Source: Austropuccinia psidii (Eukaryota > Basidiomycota > Pucciniomycetes > Pucciniales > Sphaerophragmiaceae). Taken from it: a stretch of 64,000 bases of DNA. The notes beneath the pieces were generated by a model. That model ran no database searches. It saw only the letters and a list, made by a program, of their open reading frames with translations, and was not told the DNA's origin. The position numbers and the translations under genes are program-made. Positions 34,325 through 44,441 of this stretch are shown here, in pieces (the first letter of the stretch is position 1; each line of letters starts with the position of its first letter). The stretch covers positions 51,255,569 to 51,319,568 of the forward strand of contig JALGQZ010000007.1 of assembly GCA_023105745.1 (NCBI GenBank), in the 5' to 3' direction.

Positions 34325-34350
34325 ATGTTCGCTGTCACACCAGCGAACAT
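34325..34350. promoter_or_regulatory. Dispersed palindrome 5 of element C
   Basis: This 26-bp element has arms ATGTTCGCTG and CAGCGAACAT around TCACAC. It is 115 bp after palindrome 4 and about 370 bp upstream of the SNF2 start. Confidence 0.7.
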
Positions 34351-34716
34351 GACTGCATGCCTCTGATATGCCCTCCACAATAAGTTGCTACAACCCACCC
34401 AATTTCGGATGTGCTAATGTCAACCTTGTTCCACCAAAGTTTTCGTAAATCGCTGCAGATCCAGCAGTCATAATGGTGCACCCACATTTTGGCCACCTTG
34501 CCTTGATATATGCCCCAAATCGGATATGAAAATTATGTGCCCAAGAGGCCCACCTCCATCAAGACCATGCACGTAACCACAGGCCATCCCCCTTTTGGCC
34601 TGTTGCTGCCACTCATATAAGCTCCCCACCTGCGCTTATTGCGCTTCATTCCCTTTAGCTAACCCTTCCCGATCATATAATTTGCAACTGTCCCCAAATA
34701 ATTTAAAATAGCTATC

Positions 34717-37149
34717 ATGTCAACCCCTTCACAGCCACTTTGCATTGGGATGATTAATATTCGTATTCAAATAAATAGTGATATAACCTTAAATCATGAG
34801 AATTCCCACTTAGGTTCTTGGATTATCCTATGGCACAATCAACACAACATATTTGTATATCTCCCCAATCACCAGCATGCTATTGGCTCTCTCCCGGGAA
34901 CCCTTTCCCAAACGTTGATACCATTCCTTGGGGCACCAAAAACGTTCATGCACTGTGGTCCTGGTGGGGCATGGATTGAAAATTGCCAATCCAATCCTAC
35001 TCAAATATTATTTGTTGAGGGAGTATTTATGACTGATGCCAATGATCCCTCCTCATCTCAGAAACCCAATCTAGCATTGATGTTCTTCACATGGTATCCA
35101 AACATTCTATTCATAATGGAAAGCTTTCAAACACAAGATTTCAAGCTTAAAATGCCCAAAGAATATGACTGTACTACTCATTGTCAATGTCAACTCTTTA
35201 CTCCGACCTTTCCCACTTCAAACTCGACGCCTGCTTCATATCCTGCTGTTTTAACATTGATTTCCAAGCAAAAACTGATACAATTACCCAGTGGATCAGA
35301 CCTCCCCATGATGACCCCGCCCCATTCCATTATTCAAACCCCCCTCCTCCCTCATCAAAAGACCGGACTAGCTTTTCTCTGGGATCGAGAAATCCCCAAT
35401 GGCCAATCAGCCCGTAACCTTTGGGCAACCTCACCCCCAGGATCCACTTTTAATGCCAGGCACATCATTACAAACAAGGTCGTTAGCTCATTTGAATCCC
35501 TTTCGACCAATACCCCTCTTGGAGGACTGCTTGCGGATGATATGGGATTAGGTAAAACAATTCAGGCCATTGCTCTAATTGGTACCTCCAAGGAGCGGAT
35601 GATTGCAAACCCCCATCGCTCCACGAGCACCATGATCATCTGCCCCCCTCGCTTAATTACCAACTGGCAATCAGAAATATCCAAGCATGCTCAGGCTGGA
35701 GCACTGCATGCCAAAATCTACCATGGTCCCACTCGTCACTCATTATCCCAAGCCGACATTTTAAAATATGATATCATCATCACTTCTTACAATACTATCA
35801 CCCAAGAATTTAAGCAAACCAATCCCTCTACATCATTCATTTTTCAAATCAATTGGCATTGTATAATTTTGGATGAAGCACAGTGAGTGTCTGAGCTTAA
35901 ATGATTCAAATTACCTTTTATATCCAATAACCCTTGCCCCCTCTTATAGCTATATTCTCTCTCAATACACTGCCACTCACCGTGCCATTAATAGCCTCCT
36001 TTCATCCCGCCAAATATGTTTAACGGGCACACCTATTCACAACACCATTTATGACCTTTTGGGCATAATATCATTCATCACTCAACCCCAGAGCGCCGAT
36101 CAAGATAACTGGTCACCATTCATCCTGAGTAGTCTTTCAAAAGGTTGCAATGATATTTTGCATTTGGCATTGCGGCATTTAAGTTTGCGCCGCACCAAAA
36201 CCACACATCTCGAATCCCTCCCCACTATTAGCCATCATTATGAGCTGCTCCCACTCAACCCGACCATGCAGGAAGAATATTCCACATTATATGAAGAATT
36301 CCTATCATCCAAAAGCAAAGGACCAGGAGAATTTTTCAGAAATATTAATAAGCTGCGAATATGTTGTAACCATCACATCATGCTTAACACAATTGCGGAG
36401 GCGGAGTTGGAAGACCCCGAGGGCAGGAGCACTCAGGATAACTCCCCAAGAATCACACGAACTATTGTGGATGTGGAAACATGCATGATGAGTAGTAAAA
36501 TTGCACACCTCCTACAAAGATTAATGAAGAACAAACAAACAAGGTGTGGTCCGACGAAATCGGTGGTTTATACCCAATGGACCCAATTTCTAGATTTGTG
36601 CGTTAATTCTAATATGCATCCATTACCAATTGACTCCAACTGACTTTTTTATATTGTAGAATTGGTATTGCTCTTGCCCATCACTCTATCCTTTCAGCAC
36701 GAATTGATGGAACAATTACACCACGAGCGCAGGACAAGGCCCTTGAGAATTTCTTCAATAATCCTGAATGTGAAGTACTCATTGCATCCATTGCCGCGGC
36801 TGGAACTGGCCTCAATATAACTTGTGCTAATATAGTCTATTTAATGGTGAGGGGCCCCCCAAAATTCTCCCCTGATTTTCGGACCCTGACATCCACATTT
36901 CCAGGAGCCCAATTGGAACCCAGCCATTGAGGCTCAGGCTGTTGATCGTCTACATCGTATTGGCCAACAATGACCTGTACAGGTCATCCACTATATCACT
37001 CCTCATTCAGTTGAGGTCAACATGCGGAAGGTACCTTTCAAGCTCATCTTTCACTTGATTGTATTACTATTCTGAAATCCTTCCTTATGGGAATGCCATA
37101 TTCCAATCACCAATAGGTCCAAGAAAAGAAACAATCATTAACTGCGTGA
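34717..37149 (+). pseudogene. SNF2-family ATPase (Rad5/Rad16-like), one in-frame TGA in motif VI region
   Basis: Five exons join in frame: 34717-35882, 35950-36597, 36660-36846, 36905-37030 and 37117-37149; introns are 67, 62, 58 and 86 nt. The first splice restores the Walker B box DEAH (residue 386 on). Other motifs are LADDMGLGKTIQAIALI (Walker A, about residue 270), MIICPPRLITNWQSEI, CLTGTPIHN, RRTK, KSVVYTQWTQFLDL, AAAGTGLNITCANIVYLMEP and AQAVDRLHRIGQQ. No RING finger is inserted between the lobes, unlike most Rad5/Rad16 proteins. TGA at 36971-36973 follows RIGQQ, where the family has Arg or Lys before PVQV; the frame continues to EVNMRKVQEKKQSLTA. CGA to TGA fits. The ATPase would lose only its last 50-odd residues, so residual activity is possible. 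SNF2 enzymes move nucleosomes or open DNA; here a helper of the TET/JBP enzyme or transposition is inferred. Confidence 0.88.
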
Positions 37150-37456
37150 GCCTTACTGATATTATATATTTTGTGATTGACAAAGTTGATAACTCCTGTT
37201 GACTCTGGCACAGGTCCACAATTATGAACACCATGAGCTGGATCAAACTTCTTCAATATTTCCTCAATGAAAATGAGCAATAGAGTATTATTGCTAAGGG
37301 AGACGGTGATACATTTCAATTCATATTGTCTATATTCTAACATATTTAGCAAGTTGTTGCATCCTTAAGAGATAATAATCAGATTTTATTACACCTGCAC
37401 AAATAATTCACAAAATTTTAATTTGTCACAGTGCTATACCGTGACAAATTACTAAG
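37150..37456. other. Convergent spacer between the SNF2 gene and the 646-codon gene
   Basis: This short spacer separates two genes that point at each other. An 81-codon minus-strand frame here has no support. Presumably it holds both 3' end signals. Confidence 0.4.
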
Positions 37457-39518
37457 TTATTGCAGAGCATCACCATTAGGCCTAATAACTGGCATGTCAA
37501 GTATCTTGAGGGCGCTAGTCTGCATCTTACTACAGCCTTTGAGCCAATCTTGATCAAATACCTGAAATGATAGGCCTTCCGGAATATCACCATCATCTGT
37601 CGATCGTAATTCTGGCAATCTATCAATAGTTTTTTTACCCTTTTTTTTAATCCGATTACAAAACTCTATGTCTCTATCCATTTTCAATACCAAATCATTA
37701 AATAACTGGGAGCGCCAGCGTAATCCCACTTTGCGGTAAACTTGACGGCCATTTTCCAGTATTTCCTCAGTATCTGAGCATACTCAAGGGTCATTGAATT
37801 GTGATGCTAGGATGGGAAATTTAGCCGTATCACACCATTCACGACGGCGCTCACAGGTCTGCACATAATCAAGTAGATCATCATCAGACTTGGTCCACAA
37901 TGAAGAAGAGATACAGTAACTAACTCTTTGACGAATCTTCGCGAGCTTTTGATTCTCCTTCTTTTTAACCAAATACTCCGCATCTTTTTGAATAGACTTC
38001 CATTCTCTTTTCAAATAAGTGAAATATCGCTCCATTAAAGCCGCCACGACCCCATAGTTGTTATGATCCTTGTTCCAACAGTAGTGATGATACTCAGTGC
38101 TGACAAGTGCGAGACGGAATGTACGGTAAAACACCATAGACATCAGCTCGTTAAACGGATGTTGCCATGAGCTCTCCCAGTCCCAAGTGAATCGCTTTAG
38201 TCCTAGCTTGTGGAGCTCATTTTCGCAGTAGCTTTGGAAACCCTGAGACTGAACCTGTGTTGATGGCTCATTGAAAACATCCTCGGGGACATAACCGAGA
38301 TGACCAGCCACTTGAATTGCAATTTCACGCTCTTCTGTGCTGGGTGGTGCTGGTAGTGAGGAAAAATCCTTATCCCTAACTTTGAGTAGGAACAGGCAAT
38401 GTGCGTGTACTGCTGATCTCATTCCATGGACATTCTCTGGAAGTTCTGCCTTCAGCCATTTTTGTTGCTCCTTCTGGCTTGCACGTTTCGCCACATTGTG
38501 AGCTTTGCGGGCCTGGTTCCTTTGCTGTCTGACCTCGGATTGTTCAAGCATACTCTGGGAAAGGCCCAGCTGAGGATGGGTGAACTCACTATTTGATTGA
38601 GTGCCTTGCTCATGCGCGGTGAAATTGTCCCTCGTTGGTTCATCATTTCTTTCACTTTGAGTCGGAGACATGTTCTCATCCTCATCATCCACCATTCTTT
38701 CTCTTGATGTACTGGCATGACCCGTTCTTGGTTTGGAGGCATATGGATGATGACGTCCAGTGACTTTCTCTTTATGGACCAGAGGTGAAGACGCATAAAG
38801 TTCATCCCCTGCTATGCAAATCATCAGTTAACACATTAAAACATTAATGAAGACTGGTCATCCTCACGATCTTCAATTGGCTCCTGAGATCGGACTGACT
38901 TGCCTTTAGGTGCCATATCTAACCCATGAAACAAACATATCAAATCATGAATAAGTTTCTACTCCAAAATTCAAATGACTTACTTTGATGAAGCGTCAAT
39001 ACTGGATTTCCCTCCGACAGACCGCTCCAAGAGACATTTTCCAAAGGTCTTTTTCGTCGCCCCCCATCCACGCGCCTTTCATCACCCACATGAACCTGAG
39101 ATCCTGATGGAATATTGAGGGTTGGCTGTTTACTTTGGCCAAAGGGATCCTGGGATGCGACTGGATTCCGACCGGGATTAAGGAGGAACTCACGTGGAAA
39201 TTTTGATTGGGGATTAGCGTGTGATGAGATTTGAGGTGTGCCTTCTGGCCCCTGAGACACATGAATTTGTGTATTAGTGGGATTCGGGGGAATTGGAGTG
39301 ACGGAAATATTTGGGATCGACCAAGTGCTTGAAGTTGGAGCCTTTGGATTGCCCACATCAATGTTAAGACCTGATACATTCATTGAGGATGCGATAGGGG
39401 TTGTGAGAGGAATGTTGGGACTCAATGGTGACTGTGTTTGAACATATTCTATGCTAGATTCACTATTTGAGTCATGAACAGAACCTGAACGGGATTTATG
39501 TGACTTGAAAGATGACAT
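37457..39518 (-). pseudogene. Unknown cargo protein of C, 646 codons in three exons, one in-frame TGA
   Basis: Exons on the minus strand are 39518-38984, 38918-38868 and 38811-37457 (1941 nt, in frame). The first 180 residues are Ser/Pro/Thr/Asn-rich and look disordered. A basic stretch follows (QRNQARKAHNVAKRASQKEQ), then a folded, aromatic-rich part (FTWDWESSWQHPFNELMSM, EYHHYCWNKDHNNYGVVAAL, MERYFTYLKREWKSIQKD). TGA at 37786-37784 after SQFNDP is followed by 108 more open codons in the same frame (VCSDTEEILENGRQVY, VGLRWRSQLFNDLVLKMDR), so the stop is probably recent, or the protein ends there. CGA to TGA would explain it. No domain is recognised; in other rust transposons I would expect relatives beside Plavaka transposases. 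Confidence 0.72.
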
Positions 39519-40478
39519 AAGGGCCGAAAAAGTACACTAATATTTTTAACTAGATAAAACACCTCAGTATTATGATAAAATAGAGTGATATGAGATGAAA
39601 TCTTTTCAAATTTAGAATAGAGAAATTCTATGAATAGTTGGAACTAAGTGTTGTGTGGAAGTCGGATAAGACTCTTTTGAGGAGAATCCTCCCTGCCTCC
39701 TCTTGAGCTCCTCCGCTTTTGTCGGAAACCACCCTGCACGGCCTACCAGAATATAATGTGATATTTCCTTGATCTGAAAGGGGACCCATCATCCATAAGT
39801 AATCATATTTGGTAACATTTCCGCCTCCCCATTGTCACATTTTGTGAATTATCCAAACTGCCAATATATGCATTGAAATTCCACAACATTGTACATCTGT
39901 AAAGGGGTATATTCATGAAGGATTTACCCACAAAAGAGACATCACCTTTTCACGAAAGGCAAGACAATCCAAATCACATTCCAACTGATTCAAAGCCCGC
40001 CGCACTCAAACCAAATACCAAGACTTTAGCTGCACTCCACCCCCTTATGTAATAGAGTTATATAGTTATGTCTGTAATAAGGTTTAAACCATGTACGATG
40101 GCGTGCCAGCGTACATGGGTTAAATGTTAATCCCCTCAATTCAATGGTAACACTTCACTAATGGAACCCCCTCAATGGTAAAACCCGCACTATCACAATG
40201 TGTAAATAAACTAGAATATGTATGAGCATTGAGCAGCATGGCATTTTACCCAATTAAACGCCTAACCAATTCCGCCATCCAGATGAGACATGTTAAACTT
40301 TATCCACTGCAGCTCATGCTCCATTACAAATGGGATAAAATCCTCAGCTGGCTCAAATCATCTCCCCCTTCATAAATAATCACTGAATTTTATTTCCAAT
40401 TAATAACACTCCTAAACACTTTCACATCAACCATAGATATTTATACACAAACCAACCATACTCCCAATTCCTGCAACA
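39519..40478. other. Divergent promoter region of the 646-codon gene and the transposase
   Basis: Two genes start outward from this 960-bp AT-rich region, so it should hold both promoters. Palindrome 6 lies in it at 40091-40116. No other feature is recognised. Confidence 0.5.
40091..40116. promoter_or_regulatory. Dispersed palindrome 6 of element C
   Basis: This 26-bp element has arms ATGTACG and CGTACAT around TGGCGTGCCA. It is about 360 bp upstream of the transposase start. Confidence 0.7.
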
Positions 40479-43400
40479 ATGACAACCCGGCCCTATTCCT
40501 CAATGCGTATATGCATGTGTCAACACTGCTCAACTCAAACACACTCTTCCCCTGAGGGTGATAGGCAAGGAGTTGCCTTCACACCTTTCCAATATAAACA
40601 GCACATTAAAAAGCTCAAATCAACCCTTGCACCCAAATCTCTTCCAAACATCCCTACTTCTGCATCAGGATCTGGGTGCCCACAAATTCTATTGGATCAA
40701 ATCTTCCCAGCTGATTATTCACGTTTGACCCAAAGCACTTTCCCAACTGCAGCGGCTCTCAATTCAACTGCACAGAAACCATATAGTGGCAGTCAAACCC
40801 TTCCCCCACAAGACCTAGGAATGATAATATCTGCCATTCTATCATTAAGGTATAATTTACCCCGCAGGGCTTCACGCATACTCAATTCCGCCCTGAACCT
40901 GCTGATCAAGTCCAGTATCTCAAGCTCAGCTGGTCCCCCCGCTCCTGCATTCCATATACCTCAAGATCTGAGTACCATATTTGAACATCTCCAATTGGAG
41001 CCAGTGATTCAAAACTATATATGTTGTCCTCAATGTTTCTCTCTTAATGGCCTTACTGAATCAGTCACAACTGACCAACCCCACTGTCAACGCCATAATG
41101 ACCCAAATGATCATGATCCCCCTTGCACACAATCATTCGGCAAATTCATCTATTCATCTGAACCCCACACCCAAAACACAACCAACATGAAGCAAAAATT
41201 TATACCAACAAAACATTTCATTTATCAACCATTCAAAAATTGGCTTGCCAGATTTCTCCAGCGGGCTGGAATTATGGACATTCTGCATCAACATCAACAA
41301 TCCCAAACTCCCGAAGATTCCCCAAAACGTGACGTCTGGGATGGATTGGTCTGGAGACGCTTCACTGGCACTAGAAATATCCATGACCCCCCATTCATGT
41401 CCATTCCTGGTGCATTGGCCTTATCCATATATGTGGACTGGTTTAATGCACATGGAAAGTCAACCCGGTTGGCTAGCATTGGACCTATCATGGTTATTTG
41501 TCTTAATCTCCCCCCAAGTGAAAGATTGAAGCCCGAGAATGTCTATGTTGCAGGAATCATCCCTGGTCCGAAGGAGCCAACTGCGCTTCAATTGAATTAT
41601 CTATTAATGCCACTCATCAACGAGCTCAAAGAGCTATGGCAGGGTTACCATTTTGCACCCACCTCAACAGGTCCATCAGGATCCTTTATCCGTGTTGCCA
41701 TCCTCACAGCCATTGCGGATGTGGTTGCCATGCGCAAGCTTACTGGATTTATTTCCCATTCAGGAAACCACTTTTGTAATTTTTGCACCATTCACAAAGC
41801 TCAAATTGAAGAAATTGGTCCTCAATTTCACTACACGCGCTCATACCAAAGTCATAAATCAACCATTGCCAAATGGCTTCGGGCAACCCCACAACAAAGA
41901 CAAGCAATTTTCTCTGAGTATAGAGTGCGATATTCAATTTTGGAAGACCTTCCGTATTGGGATGCAACCAGAATGGTTAATCTTGACATAATGCATAATT
42001 TAATACTTGGAATTTTGAAGGATCATGCAACTTTCAAATTGTGCATTCCAGAGGCGAAATCAAAAATTTACTTCAGGTCCCGCAGGAAATCCAATGACAC
42101 CAACAGTTCAGACTCAGATTCCAAGACCTCCAACAGCTCTCTTGATAAAATCACATTGAGAGAGGCCCGCTCCCTGAGAAGAGACGCAGCAAAAATAATA
42201 AATGAGCCACTCCCCACTACTTCCACCCGAAAAAACTACTTCCCAATGCCCACCCCTAACACAGAACATCCATCTAGTGGTTCTGCGGAGATTCCTTCAT
42301 TTGATGCCGATTACATCCCCACTTCTGAAATACCCTCTGAATTGGATATCACTGCACTGAGTGATCACCAGATCAAGGGTGAGGCTCTTGAGCATCTCCG
42401 ACAAATCATATCTGAGACCATAATTCCCTCATCATGGACAAGAGTTCCCCGCAAAATGGGTTCCCCCTCTCATGGTAGCTTAAAAGCCGCTGAATGGGCT
42501 CTCTTATATAAGGTCTATATTCCATTTCTAATGCTCAGTCAACAGATGTAATTAGATGCACACCAATCTTCCAACACTCAAAGAAAAATGGGTCAGTCAG
42601 AAGAACTTGCAAATGAACTAGCCAAGAATACATTCCATTTGATTAGTGCTATCAACATTGCCACAAGCTGGACTGTTTCAATAGATGATGCGACTGCATT
42701 TGCTGAACATTGGAAAAAATTCCGCCTTTCCAATCAACACCTTTTCCCAAAACAGAAAAGTAAACCAAATCATCATTTTGCTGATCATATTCCCGAACTC
42801 TTCCAACGTTGGGGCCCAGCACAAGCCTCAGCCACATGGGGTTATGAGCGCTTGATTGGAGTATTTGCAAAGATGCCAACAAATAACAAGATATGTACGT
42901 CAATTAATAAGATCAATATATTCACATTGATGAAACACCTGAACTGAATAAGACTAACTTTTTGCAACTCTGAATAGATGATATAGATAAAACCTTACTT
43001 CAACATATCTGTCGATGTTCCAACCTTTCCGTTCTCCTGAAATCCCCATCTGTGCCATGTGAAATAAAACAGCTTTTCGAATCACAGCCACCTGCCGTGT
43101 TCAATCACCATAAATATAACAAGCCATCCCGCCATGACCAACAAAATTATGCTTGCCTGGTTGAGTACTTACAGAATTTTCATTCCACAAGGGAAGTAGT
43201 TGATTGGATCAGCTTAGACACTACCATGCAATCCACAAGTCCTCCCACTTCAAGGATTGTCTCACCTTGGTATTTTCCAGTTTCAAACATTAATATTGGG
43301 AACAATATATTTTCAACTGAATCCAAAAATATCAGCAACAGTGTGATATGTTTTCTGAGGGGCAACTCACGACAATTTGGTATTATTGATAGCATTTTCA

Positions 43401-43639
43401 AAGTCTCTGAGCCATCTAGCATACTGAATAATAACTTTCTGATTTTAAAAACTTTGAAGATTGATGTGAATTTCCTACCAGATTGGCCGTATCTCAATAT
43501 TTATAAAGCTGTTGGTTTTGATGATGGACACTTGATTATATCAGAAGAAGAAATAGAAGGTAACTGTGGATTGTATGATAACAAAGCTCTGTCATGTGGA
43601 CTGCTTGTAATGATAAAGCCGTTATTTCATGATATTTAG
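40479..43639 (+). CDS. Plavaka/Tnp2-like transposase of element C
   Basis: It starts at the ATG at 40479 and has one clear intron, 42895-42977 (GTACGT...AATAG), which joins NNKI to YDIDKTLLQHIC in frame. The total is about 1013-1025 residues. The N-terminus has a Cys/His pair region (CMCQHC ... QYKQHIKK). Conserved family blocks follow: GPKEPTALQLNYLLMPLINE, ILTAIADVVAMRKLTGFIS with CNFC (C433, C436), PYWDATRMVNLDIMHNLILG, WTRVPRKMGSPSHGSLKAAE, and KPNHHFADHIPELFQRWGP followed by WGYERLIGVF. Asp414, Asp503 and Glu790 are candidates for the DDE triad by position. An in-frame TAA at 42549-42551 interrupts the frame, and a 36-nt GT..AG stretch (42548-42583) around it could be a tiny intron. If that is spliced, the gene is intact; otherwise it is dead. 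Confidence 0.85.
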
Positions 43640-43900
43640 TCTACAAAAATGCAAATCTCTCAGATTCATTAGCAATTTTGCTAGTGAAATAATTGCCTCA
43701 AAATTTAGTGACAGAGACATGCCATTGTGACAAGCAAAGCCCATTATTTCACATTGCCACAAAGAACTTACTATTTTGACATTGGGTACAGTGTGAATAA
43801 GCCAAGTCCAATGATCAAATTACCCACACACTCACCTTTCATAGCATCCAAAATTTCTAACTGCGCCATCATCATGTTGGAAGCGGAATCGGCTTTTGCG
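43640..43900. other. Spacer between the transposase and the right array
   Basis: This is AT-rich sequence after the transposase stop. No gene is seen; the 133-codon plus-strand open frame starting at 43727 is mostly array sequence. Confidence 0.4.
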
Positions 43901-44108
43901 TACCCACACCCGCACGCGCCAATGCACACGCCCACGCACACCCACCCGCACACGCCAATGCACACGCAAACCCACCCGCACACGCCAATGCACACGCCCA
44001 CCCACCCGCACCCGCAAACCCACCCGCACACGCCAATGCACACGCAAACGCGCCCGCACACGCCAATGCACACGCAAACGCGCCCGCACACGCCAATGCA
44101 CACGCACA
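43901..44108. repeat. Right subterminal tandem array, unit about 30 bp
   Basis: There are about seven copies of a unit with CACCCGCACACGCCAATG and CACACGCAAAC. It shares CACACGCCAAT with the 40-bp array. It lies about 290 bp inside the right end. Open frames with 10-residue periodicity here are artefacts. Confidence 0.85.
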
Positions 44109-44395
44109 CTTCATGGATGACCTGGTGAAGTCAAACCCCCCGCCTACATCAAAACTGGCTGAAGGACATCTTTGATGTGTGTGTGTGCAAACAGGCGGGT
44201 CTGGTGTAATTTTTACCAATCATCGGACGGTTGTGGGATGATCAGGTGGTGAGGAATCTGAGTTGAAGGCACAGGGGAACCAATATTATTGGATGTCACA
44301 GGATTTGGTGTAAGACCAGAGTGTGACGTGTGCTTGATGTTCGCTTGATTTTCGCTTGACGTGAGCTCGACTTTTATCCTGCTTGACATTTGCTT
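44109..44395. other. Right subterminal region of C
   Basis: The last 100 bp before the inverted repeat carry short direct repeats of GCTTGA followed by YGT/TTT/CAT (near 44333, 44344, 44354, 44379 and 44391). The left subterminal region instead has CACGTCA/CGTCAATCGTC repeats near 23779-23815. These may be end-specific binding sites. Confidence 0.5.
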
Positions 44396-44441
44396 GACAT
44401 GAAGTCAATCGCCGACGATTGACACGAGATTCGCCCCGGTG
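44396..44441 (-). repeat. Right terminal inverted repeat of C
   Basis: It ends ...CGCCCCGGTG, followed by the duplicated TAT. The reverse complement matches the left end at 40/46 positions. Confidence 0.95.

Larger units (their letters stand above)
32988..34716. other. Intergenic region upstream of the SNF2 gene
   Basis: This is a shared upstream region of 1.7 kb with dense short words: GCTGAGCA/TGCTCAGC up to about 33240 and CACACGC/ATACGC around 33640-33980, plus palindromes 4 and 5. A 117-codon open frame on the minus strand (33517-33164) is Cys/His-rich but lies in word-repeat DNA and is not called. The SNF2 promoter should be in the last few hundred bases. Confidence 0.45.
23663..44441. 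mobile_element. 20.8-kb Plavaka/CMC-type DNA transposon C with TET/JBP and SNF2 cargo
   Basis: The borders are exact because the host LTR has an intact sister copy: host DNA resumes as TTTTTATAT / CTTCCAAG, with TAT duplicated (23660-23662 and 44442-44444). The ends are 46-bp inverted repeats starting CACC, 40/46 matching, five of the six mismatches being transitions. CACTA-superfamily (CMC) elements typically have CAC ends and 2-3 bp duplications, and the encoded transposase is of the Tnp2/Plavaka type, so ends and enzyme agree. Gene order: unknown 677-aa protein (+), TET/JBP (+), Cys-cluster protein (-), SNF2 (+), unknown 646-codon protein (-), transposase (+). Base composition is visibly less AT-rich than the surroundings. 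Confidence 0.93.

Noticed and set aside
35873..35949. A separate gene starting MKHSECLSLND at 35873
   Set aside because: Splicing 35883-35949 joins the two parts of the SNF2 gene and restores the DEAH box, so this is one gene.
43771..44219. Open frames with CIGVCGRVCV or HTPMHTQT repeats
   Set aside because: They are translations of the 30-bp right subterminal array in several frames.
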